Shown here: one piece after another, positions 20,145 through 32,100 of the stretch
How positions within the stretch are numbered: the stretch's first letter is position 1
How the letters are laid out: each line of letters begins with the position of its first letter
Assembly: GCA_949752735.1 (NCBI GenBank)
Contig: OX457036.1
Location: forward strand, 85,815,987 to 85,879,986
DNA from: Lumbricus terrestris
Lineage: Eukaryota > Annelida > Clitellata > Crassiclitellata > Lumbricidae
Direction of reading: 5' to 3'
Length of the DNA stretch: 64,000 nucleotides
The notes under the pieces: generated by a model
Database searches by the model: none
What the model saw: the letters and a program-made list of their open reading frames with translations, nothing else
Told to the model about the DNA's origin: nothing
Position numbers and translations under genes: made by a program

Positions 20145-23100
20145 GTAAGTGGATTATTCAAGCAAGTATAGGTTAGCGTATGCATTTTCATATAATAATA
20201 ATTAGTATCCACGATGTTCATGATAGGTGTTTGCAATGATTGTGGGCCTACTATCGGAGAGCGATATATCCACCAGTGATGCTATGATTACCATTAGGCT
20301 TACATTATTCATGTAAATTGGACCTAGGCTAGGCTATAACTATAATCATCATAATTAGGGTTGACAGGTGGTCTTGAATAAAATACCAAACAATGACTAG
20401 CGCGTTACGGGGTGTGGGGCGGTACCCTCAAGACCAGTCTATGGGAATTCAGAAAGTCCCCTGTGCTTTGTCCAAACAGTAAATTAATTAATTACGATAC
20501 TAGGTCCTCTGAAGCAAACGAAAGATAATGAATAACGAGTACAAATTAAAAAGTTATTTAAAAAAGTTAAACCAACTATCATCAATAATTGACAACGAAT
20601 GGTTGTTTCATTCCGATTGCAATATCTGGAAGTTCGGAAGTGTTTGACTTCAAATCGTCACGGAAACAGAACCCTGATTTCATTTGAAATTTGCTTCAAG
20701 CCTGACTGATCAGCTTTGATCAAACATTTATTTAGCCACATGGCAAGGAGCCTAAACTCTGCATATCTTTATTTTCATTTTATGTTAAAGAATATGTCCA
20801 CTTGGCTCATCCTATATTGTATTGTATTGTATATATGCATTTATATAGCGCCTCTTGCAGAATTACTATTCGGAGGCGCTCTCAGCACGAAAACTCGGAG
20901 AAGAGTATAGACCAAATAGGTCTATTACGATGTATTCCACACGGTTCAGTTTGGTTTTTAAAAAACAGGGTGGTAAAATAAGCTTATAAATTATGGTAAA
21001 ATATGCATAAAATAGAAAAGCTTTGACTGTAAAATAAAATCAATAATGTAAAATTGATGAACGAACAAAAATATAGCCTATGGTATAAATAAACATACTG
21101 GCCTAGTTAGCTACACCGGTAAGCGAGAGCAGCATTCGTCTGTTGGTTGCAACGTACTGCGATTCAAGCCCCGAGCTGGGAGTTGACACTCAGAGATTTA
21201 GCTATCTCGGGCTAGCACGTGTGGGACGCAGGGGCGCAAGCTCCTGCGGAGCGACCTTGGGCAAGTTGCTTACCCATCATTGTCTGTGGGGAAGGCAACG
21301 GGAAACCACCTCACTCATCTCATCCCCAGGGGCGTAAAGCCAATGAACCTGCCTTCGGGCAGAGCACCATCATCATCATCATAAATAAACAAACATGTAA
21401 CATGTTACATGTTAGTGTCATTGTTCAAAACAAAGCATTTGGAAGTTGATTTGCAAATATAAGCACGTAGAAATTCCAATGCAGTGTCTGCGCTGTATTC
21501 GGGAGCGGCGGAGCGCCCCTGATAGATGAGTTTGAAGGGGAACTTTAGCAAATAGACCTAGGCATAAAAATATGTTTTAATTTTCTGAGCTGATTTCCAA
21601 TACAACGCGCAATGCATCCACTACAAGATCCTGTTGTCTGGTTTGCAAAGCACGGAGTTTTGTGCTAAGAACGCTTCTGAAAATTCATTTAGCAAGAGGC
21701 GCTAAATAAATACAATTATATTGATACGATGCAATCAAGGAGTTGTTACATGAGATGAGTGGCTGATTGCGGATCAGAGGGCGTCAAACGCATGCTTTGT
21801 CTGGCGCCGTTTTGGCGAAGGCCGACCCTGGGTATAGGCTAGTAGGCTACTGTAAGCTAACGCAACAACTTGATTGGCTTATGTGAGGTCTGTGTGATTA
21901 ATTCTTATATGCAGCTGCTAGAAATTTGATATATTGGAAACCCTGGCCTCACGTATTAGAAACTGAATGTTTGTGACAGGCTAATCTGATGAGCGATATT
22001 TTTTGCTTTTGACGTCGGAGTTTTTGGGAGGGGATCACATAATAGGGTGCGTGAAGATCTCTAGCAGTGGCCCAAGGGTTCGAGGGTAATTACTCCTGGA
22101 CAATTACCCCCCCCGGACAACTAGGCCTACCCCGTGCCAATTACCCCGCTCCGGACAATTACCCTCCGTACCGTATTTGACAGACCTTCAGCGCTGCCAA
22201 AGCCTATCCTAAAGTAACTTTGCTGTGTATAGACATCTTTAGTCATTATCTCACTCCACAATACTTATTGTACACACTTATTCACACTCCTTGCTACTAC
22301 CATTATTTCTTAGCTATCTGCGTAGATCCCTCCTTTTAGCACTCCATGCCTCTTTGTTCATCTCTCCGTCTTTCTCTGTGTTTCTGTTTCTTTCGCTCTC
22401 AGGCATACGTTTCCTGTACGCTCTTGCATAATATTTAGCTGACCATTCAATGCAATACACACAGTCTACTTAATTTATCCATATTTAGTCATGATGGAAT
22501 TTTATAAGTCTGACTGTCTGAGAGAGGGAAAGATAAACATTTAAATATTTTATTAGGCAGGCGTTCCAACTAGCATAGGACCGTTTTTAGATTTTATTTT
22601 ATTTTATATTTTACAAGCTGAATCCATACCTCTATCGATAACATTTAAATATTTTTAGGCAGGCTTTCCAACTAGCTTACAACCGTTTTTAGATTGGATT
22701 TTATTTAATATTTTTCTGGAACATGTAACACTAACTCGCGTTTAACACGACATAGACTTCTTTATTGATACTTGTCCGGGAGTAATTGTCCAGGGGTTAA
22801 TTGGCCTGTCACCAAAAGAACCTACTCAGTGAAACTCGATCACATGCATAGGCTCTACATAATTATGTAAACTTAACCAAAGATGCATTTCTCATTATTA
22901 AGTCTAAGTCCTTGTACTTGTACTTGTACTTGTAGGCCAGATGCTTGAAAACTACGTCGGTTGCTTTGTATTTAACGTAAATGATCAGAAGCCGGAAGAA
23001 GTTCTAAATAACAACCATAGCTTGAGTGTTGACCAATGTATTCGGGAATGTAATAAAACGAAATCGGAGATGACATTTGCCGCCCTAAATGTAAGTAATT

Positions 23101-26100
23101 GTCAACATCTGACTAAACATAGCCTAACCTATCATACGTATGATTGAACCCACTTCAATCTAGCGCTATCCAAATAATCCTATAGACTATAGACCAATTT
23201 TACATTCTCCATACACGCAGAGGCACTCGCACAGGTACACACACAGACACTACACAACACAAATACATATACATGTACTCGTACATACGCACATGTTTAT
23301 TTATTATATATTGCAGGATGGACGAGAGTGCAGATGTATAAAGAGCCCTGGTCAACTGTTGCATGATCGATATTGTAATGTGAAGTGTTCCGGAGCACCG
23401 CTGGAAATTTGTGGAGGAAACCAGACTACGAAAATTCATTCGCTGTAGTAGTAGCAAATGTGATAAGCTGGGCCAGGAACCCTAACCATGGTTCAATTTT
23501 CGACACTTGACCACAACTTAGGGTCATCCCGACCTTTGACCCATACTTTGCCTTCATTTTCGACACTTGACCACAACTTAGGGTCATCCCGACCTTTGAC
23601 CCATACTTTGCCTTCATTTTCGACACTTGACCACAACTTAGGGTCATCCCGACCTTTGACCCATACTTTGCCTTCATCCTGACCTTTGACCCATACTTTG
23701 CCTTCATTTTCGACACTTGACCACAACTTAGGGTCATCCCGACCTTTGACCCCAATTTGCCTACAGTTCTGAACATTGACCCCTAGTCCCCCATCTCTTC
23801 CCAGAATCATCATTGAGAGGACCATCGCCCCCTAGTCCCCCTCGTAGCTACGATAGAACCGATGTACTGGTGAGCCTGATGAAGTCAAAGTTCGAAAAAA
23901 AAGAAGAAGAACAAAAAATATATTTTTACTAATATTTCCGATGAAATGGCTAAGTTACTACTACTTCCCTGTTTTGCGATGAAATATAAAATATAAACTT
24001 GTCGCGCTGTGTGACGGAAGCTGTGACCGTGTGACAGAATCTGTGACAGCGTGACAAAATCTGTGACGAACTTTACGGTCACAGCTAATGGGAGGACTCT
24101 CGAAGAAATGGCTAAGTAACTACAACGTCCCCGTTTTGTGATGAAAACTACAACGTCCCCGTTTTGTGATGAAATGGCTAAGTAACTACAACGTCCCCGT
24201 TTTGTGATGAAAACTACAACGTCCCGTTTTCCGTTGAAAGGATTACAACGCAATAACTGCTAATGATTTCACATGATCATTAATTCCTCAGTATTCACCC
24301 ACGTGTTGAACGAGTCCGGATATCCCAACCATTTTACGAGTGATTTCTTCCCGCGTTTTCGAATTACCTTTTCGATTCTAAATATTTCCTGAGTCGTCTT
24401 CTGTAGCTCCTGTTCATAAAAACTCCCCTGTATTTCCTCTCCATTTGAATCAGTAATCTTATAAGTTGGTGGAACCGTGTATTGAATCTGGGATACTGTA
24501 AATACCTCCTCAGTCCATCTAGGCGTGTATCCCTTCTCAAAAATATTCTTCTTCTTTGTTATTCTGACCTTATCACCAATTGAAAACTTTGGAATAATAG
24601 GCTCCGAAATCTCTTTACCGTATAAATTCATAAATACAGCCTTTTCATTCACTTTCATACTAGCCTTGGCGGGCGTCATCTTAATGGAAGAATGTCTTGT
24701 ATTATTATAATTGATAACCATTTCATCTAATATATCGATGTATCTTCTAGTTGAATTAGCGGTAAAGTACTTGAACATTTTATCTTTCATAGTCCTATTC
24801 CATCTCTCAACAACGCAAGATTTTTCCTCATTCTCAGTAGAGTACAACTCAACCAAATTCTTGACGTCCTTGTTATAAAATTCTTTCCCTTTATCAACCC
24901 ATAATTTCACAGGCTTTCGTCCACCCTCGAGTATCTTCATAAAACCACTAGCCGTTGATCTCCCACTCTTATCATTCAATGGCACAATCCACCCGTATTT
25001 AGAAAACACATCTATAACGGTTAACAGGTATTTCGCCCCATTATTATCTTTAGCAAATGCCTGCATATCTACAAGATCAGCGGCCCATATCTCATCTATC
25101 CCATTAACAATCACCTTTCTCTTTCTAAAATGTTTAACCACTGGTCTATGCAGTTCATTCGCCAACGTATCTGTCCACTTTAGCGTTTTTTCTTCCACCC
25201 CGCGACTTTGCCGTTTTTTGAAGGTAAACCCAAACCAAGGCTCGTTTTAGCTGACAAGATTGGTTTAACGATTGCCCTCTCTATACGTTCCCGCAAGCTC
25301 GGATTAGGAATATTGTTCAAATCATTTATCATCGCTCTATCAGCAACATTCCTAGAAGCCGTATCGGCATGTTGATCGTAAGCTAAATCGTGGTGATAAG
25401 CCGCGTTATCCACCCTATCTACAGGTTTACTCCAATCTTTGAAAGTCCCATCTGGATTCAGCCTCTTGTCTAGCCTAGTACCAGGGCCGGTAAATTGATG
25501 TCCTGGTAAATGCATCTCACCGGGAAACTTAGCCCAAGGTAGCTTAATGTTACTAGTGGCTGCGTTCAACGAACCAACTAGATCTCCACCTTGCACAATG
25601 GTAGATGCCTTTACGAATTGAGTTTTTTTTTTCCCACATACAACGCAAACGCCTCGAAGCATTGATCTCCCGTTATTTGTCACTACATTCTGCACATCTC
25701 TCGTTTCGGTCTGTTTTTTACACTTTACGCAATACATCTCGCTTTTTTTAATAAATATATTTTAAAATGGAAATCAAAGATCTGAGTTGGGGATCTGCCC
25801 TATTGAAAAGATTTAATAATCCCTTGTTACCTAGAAGTATACGGGGGTTGATAATAGGGAAATCAGCGTGTGGAAAAACGACGCTTCTTCTTAATCTATT
25901 ACTCAGGCCGGACTGGTTGGACTATAATAACCTCCAGGTATTTGGTAAATCTCTGTTTCAACCGGAATATCGTATTATTAAAAAAGCATTCGAAGAAAAA
26001 TTACCGAAAGAAGAGATCGTTGGATTATTCGAGCTTCAAGAGGAAATCATGGAACTAAACGCGTCGCCAGACTTTGTTATGGAAGAAATGGCCAAAGAAT

Positions 26101-29100
26101 CAAAAGCCAAATCCGATATAATTGCCAAGTTCTTTGAAAATGCCGAAGATGTACCGGACCCGAGAGACTTGAGTAGTGAAAAGAAGAATCTGATGATTTT
26201 CGACGATTTACAATTGGAAAAACAGAACACATGCGAAAAGTATTATATTCGGGGGAGACATAGTAATGTGGACTGTTTTTACCTCGCTCAGAATTATTTC
26301 AAACTACCGCGACAATCGATCAGAGAGAATGCAAACTTTATTTGTCTGTTCAAACAAGACCTGAAAAATCTCAATCATATCTATAACGACCATGTAAGTA
26401 CAGACATGTCTAAAGATGAATTTAAAAACCTATGCAAATCGGTATGGGAACAACCGCACGGATTCCTCGTCATCGATCTAACTAGCGAAAAGTACAATGG
26501 CAAATACCGCTGCGGATTCGACCAATTTTATATAATCGAGGATCCGCTGTAGTAAAATTATTGCATAATCAAAATGGAATCATCGCTTCTCAAACAGATA
26601 GCCGATAATACAGAAAAGACGGCTCGTAACACGGAACCAAAAACGTCGTTTTACATTTTGCTAAGCGAAAAGAGCACAAAAATCAGAACAAAGTTTAATC
26701 CACCTATTGAACTAGACAAAAATAAAAAATACGAAATGGCCTTCGTAAATCTCGAAACGTACTATTCCTTTCCAAATATCGATGCTACAAACAACAACTT
26801 TAGGTATTCGCCGAATGGTGTGAGACCTTGGTTTAACATAGAAGTACCGGAGGGATGCTATGAAATAACAGATATCAACGAATACATACAGAGAATCATG
26901 AAGGAGAATGGGCATTACGACAGGGTAAATTCAGAGTACTATGTCTCAATAGAACCAAACACCAATACACTGAAGTCTGTGTTAGATATAGCAAAGGACT
27001 ATGCGGTTGATTTTACGCCCAGGAATTCGATTGGAAAGGTTCTAGGTTTTATAAGATATATCTATCTTGAAGGATATAACGAATCGAAGAACTTGGTAGA
27101 TATACTAAGTATCAGCAATCTACTACTGACCAACGACATTATCGGGTCTTCGTACTCTAACGGAACGGCGGTAAACGTAATACATTCTTTTTTCCCAAAC
27201 ACAGGCCCGGGGTACAAAATTATCGAAGTGCCGCATAATTTAATTTATATCCCCATTACGACGTCTACCATTTCTACGATGACAACGATGCTCACAGACC
27301 AAAACGAGAAACAGGTAAATCTCAGAGGAGAAGACTTGACGATTCGTTTTCACATCAGAGAAGTTTGAAAGTTTTTTTGTAATTTATATTAAAATGAGTC
27401 GCTACATAGACCATAAAGTTAATATTTCAGAAGCGCAACAAGACAAAATTAAGAAATCTCTTCAAGCGGGAACTGGTGTGAATATCAAACTAAGCCATAG
27501 CGATATAAATGGCAACCATATGTTTGCTTTCACACAAGGGCAAATCAATAAAATGGCAAAGGCGTACGAAAAAGGAACAGGCGTAGTCATTAAAATGAGT
27601 AAAACGCAATTGGAGCACAATAAGAAAGTCAACGGAGGATTCATAGGCGCTTTACTTCCGTTTCTAGCAACAGCGGGTAAATTCATTGCGTCTAAATTAC
27701 TACCTAGTTTAGCGATGGGGGCTATGAGTGGCTTAGGTTCCGCAGCCACGTCGAAGATTGTAGATAAAATCAGCGGATCTGGGGTAGTGTATGTGAAGGA
27801 AGATGATAAGTGGTTTAAGATAAGAGCAGCCGGATCTGGGTTGTTCATGTCCCCTTGGTCAAAAGGCGGCTCAATAACAGCAAACGGGCTGTATATGAAA
27901 ACAGGGTCGGGGTATGTGTCTGTTGGTAAAGGACTTTTGCTAGGCCCCAATTCTCCGTTTCGAGACATTCCGTTTATCAACATTTTATTATAATTTTCTC
28001 TTTATAAAATGTCGAGACCATTACACAAATTTGGAACTAAACCAACTAGGCAGGTAGAAGTCAGAACGCAACCCATGCAAGTCCATTGGAAGATTACGAG
28101 GAGTGTTACCCACAATCCAATTAGGCTACTAGGAGGCGTAAGATGGGAGATTTTTGCGCAAAATGTTATAACGATACAACCAAGGGCGACAACTACGCGA
28201 ACTCTTGGACTCGGGGTAGAAATGAGTGCAGGACTTTGTCTCATTTCCCTCAAACAGAGTATCAAAGAACAAATATGCAGTCTACAAAATGAAGTGGTTT
28301 CGGATGATGTGGTTGATGATATCATAGTCACTATTCAAAACAACTCCGATTCAGTGGTAACTATCAACGCGGGAGATTCACTATGTCGTGTAAATTATCT
28401 GTTATAAAAAAAAAAATTTTTTCGCGTAAATAAAACGAATGGAATACGAAGGCATCAAAATAACACAATCACTCTATCCGAAGCTACCATCAGCACCGGA
28501 AGGAGAAATACATATCGTCACAGGGCCGGCGCAAACGTATCGACTTCAAAAGATTAGCGAAATTAAGAAGGAAATAGAGCAAGTACGCGACAAAAGAGCG
28601 GCGTTGAGTAAAAAGTACCATAGAAGTGTAAGCGTAATCGGCGCGGTAGGTGGAGTCCTCTCAGCGGTCACGATGGGACTCGGAATTTCAGGAATCGGAG
28701 TATTATCCACTATAATCGCTGCACCCATTGCTATGGCTTTGGAAGGAGCGGCATTAGGTGTGGGGCTGCTAAGTATAATCGGTATCTACATCAGTAAAAA
28801 GCTTGCGTTGAAGGCAGAGAAGCATGAAAAGATCAAAACGCTAGCCGATGCGAAACTCAACACGATCAGCGACCATATTTCAAAAGCTCTCATGGATGAT
28901 AACATTTCGGATGAGGAATATTCTTTGATTCTGAGCGAGATTGAAAAATTCAACGGCATGAAAGAAGAAATTAGGAGTAATATTAAAGTTGCGATAGACG
29001 CGATGGATGAGGTGACGAAACAATCACTCATCGATCGTGGAAAAGATGAAGCCCGGCAGTACTTTCAATCCATGTTTGAGAAAAATAACGAATCTAACAA

Positions 29101-32100
29101 AAAAACGACCAACGCGAACATACGTGAAAACATGTAGACGTATGTCGTTACGTCTGGAAATACGTCTAACATACACGAACATACGTGAAAACATGTAGAC
29201 GTATGTTGTTACGTTGGGAAATACGTCCAACTTATGTTTTTTCACACGTCTAAAAACACGTCTGAAAATATTATTTTTACTTACTTAAAATGTCGTTTGT
29301 AAAAATTTCCGACTCCGTGAAAAGAGAGTTTATCGTCAGGGAGTTTCTGAAAACAAAGAAGAGTATTAATCAAAACTTTTTATCGGATTTATTTAATGAT
29401 TCGGGGTTACAAAATATAATCGACAGCTATATCGGTAAAAGGCTGATGACGAAAGCTGAGATGCTTGAAACGATGAAATCGCTAACCGCTATGAAATTCG
29501 ACGCGAACAACGGTCATATTTCAGAAGCACGCATAGATGATATCATTTCATGTGAGAGTGAGTCGATGCTGAGCGAGATTGAAGAATTCAACAACAAGAA
29601 AGTCTGAAAACACGTCCAACTTATGTTTTAGAACATGTCTGAAAACACGTCGTAAAACATTATGTTTCTAATTTTAAAATGTCGTTTGTAAAAATAACCA
29701 ACCCCGCGAAAAGAGAGTTTATCGTAGCGGAATTTCTGAAAACAAAGAAGAATATCCAACAAAACTTTTTTTCGGAGAGATTAGGAGATTCAGGACTGCA
29801 GCAAGAATTAACCAAATTGTACAAGCCTATCGTCGATTCCCAATCCGCAATTTCTAAAGAGCAAAATGCCTTATTGTCCGCAATCAAAGAAAACTCGGTA
29901 TCTACTTCAAACGCGCTACAGACGATACAAAAGCGAGTTCAATTTCCTCAGTATCCTTCGATAGAAGCGTATAGCAACGACCCGACTGAGGACATTAGAA
30001 CTTTAGAATTAGGGGATCTAGCCACCAAGTACCTTCATCAGTACGCCTCCGATAAAAGAACCGTAGACACAACGTTCGGAATAAAATCCAAAAATGGACA
30101 ATTCTACATCGGTGACACTCTGATTTCGATTCAAGGAGACGACGTAACGGTTGGAAATAAGACTTACACAGGAACACCAGGGCTTTGGGAGTTGTTGACG
30201 ATGAAACAGCCTGACGCGGCGATATACGATGTTAATGATATAGGTAATTACGCCGAGATTCTCACCACAACGAATGCTATAAGACAGGAAAAAAATCCCA
30301 ACAAACCTAAATCATCTTCAAGCGCCAAATACAAACAAATTATCAAACCGATATGGGAAAAGATAACCCTAGGTACGGTAGGTAAAGGTGTCGGTGTAAT
30401 CGTCATATCCGAAGACCCTAATGTATTGGTGGAACAGCTGGAGTTAAGAATTCATGGCTTCAGGGCAGGCAATACTGGGTTAAGAAACGAGATCGTAGCG
30501 ATGTGTGATGCATTACTGAGACAGGGGGTATTGAGCAAGGATGCTTACAAAAATATAATGTCGACTTTATAAAAATGCCGATCGTTAATAGAAGGAGTTA
30601 CAGGAAGCAATACGTTTTCGGTGGATCTGGAATATTTGATACTATTTCAGGATTTTTCAAAAGACTTGTTACATCGAACGCTGCCAAACAGTTAGCAATG
30701 AGGGCTTTTAGTGCGAGCAAAGACGTGGCGACAGAAATTGGGAAAAAGGCTATCGATGTTGGGAAAACAGCCGCAACCGACGCTGGTAAAAGATTAATAG
30801 AGAAAGCTGCGACTAAACTGTTTACTACTCCAAAGAATCCACTTACGCCAAAAAATATAGACACTTTAGCTCGACTAAGTAGCATCGGGACGAATGTGGC
30901 GGACACTAACATCAATAATCTGAATATGGGGAATGGTTTGAAGAATGTCGTGTCGATCCAAGATTTAGTGCGTATGCGAAACGGCGCGGGAATGAAGGTC
31001 GCGTAAAAAATATTATTCTACAATAAAATGAAGTCTGATATTCTAAACTTTACCGAACAAACATTGATCGATGATGGAATCGAGCGCTATGAATGGCATG
31101 AGTATGAACCGATATCGGGAGCGAATCTAAACACCGCTGGGGAGATAAGAATAAACATCGAACTTCAAGATAATTTCAACCATCCAGCGGAATCTTATCT
31201 ATTATTCGAGGGTAGATTGATGAAGGCGGACAACACCGCGTACGCTAATGCCGATGCTGTAGCCCTTACAAACAATGGACTCATGCATCTGTTCAGTCAG
31301 ATTTCGTATTCCCTATCAAACCAAGAAATTGAATCATTATTTCACCCAGGTCAAGCGACGACGATGCTAGGTTTACTCAAATACCCAAATGATTTTCAAC
31401 TGGCTCAAGGTTTGAATCAGCTGTGGTACAAGGACAGCGGTGCTACAGCCGTTATCGCGGATAATCTAGGTTTCGCCGTTCGACAGTCGTATCTAATTCA
31501 AAAACCGGGTGCCAAAGGCACGTTTAGTTTTATCGTTCCATTGAGGCATATTTTTGGATTTTGTGACGATTACAACAAGGTTGTTTATGGTATGAAACAA
31601 ACGCTAACTCTTGTTCGTAAAGCTGACGACGACGCAATTTTTCGACTCGCTGCTGCGGCTGCTGGGAAAGTCAAGCTAGACAAAATCTCGTGGTTTATGC
31701 CGCATGTTAAGCCGGCTGATATGGAGAAGTTTGAACTGATGAAAACGATCGAATCGAAGGCTTCGCTGCCAGTTGGGTACAGAGCACACCAATGCGATAC
31801 TATAACCGTTGACCAAGCGTCTACTTTTACCTGGAGACTTAGCGTCAAGTCATCACCTGAGAAACCTAGGTACATAATTATAGGTTTTCAAACGGATCGT
31901 GACGGCAATCAGCTAATGAATCCTTCCGTTTTCGATCATATTAATCTGAAGAACATGTACGTCATGATGAACCAGGAACGATACCCACAAGTCGACTATA
32001 ACCTATCATTCCCGAATCAACAGTTCTCGCGAGCGTACCGAGAAGCGTCCACGTTTAGTGATAAATTCTACGGAATGGACGAACTGATAACGCAAAGTAA

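Larger units (their letters stand above)
20145..22935. other. Gene B intron 1 with SINEs and inverted repeats
   Basis: Holds SINE fragments (20841-20905, 21490-21550), a second SINE type (21110-21385) and an inverted-repeat element (about 22080-22815). No exon is seen. Confidence 0.55.

Noticed and set aside
23426..23776. Open frames of about 116 codons in each Polinton terminal repeat
   Set aside because: The 60-bp unit is a multiple of three, so frames stay open by repetition alone. The protein is a simple repeat with no start context.
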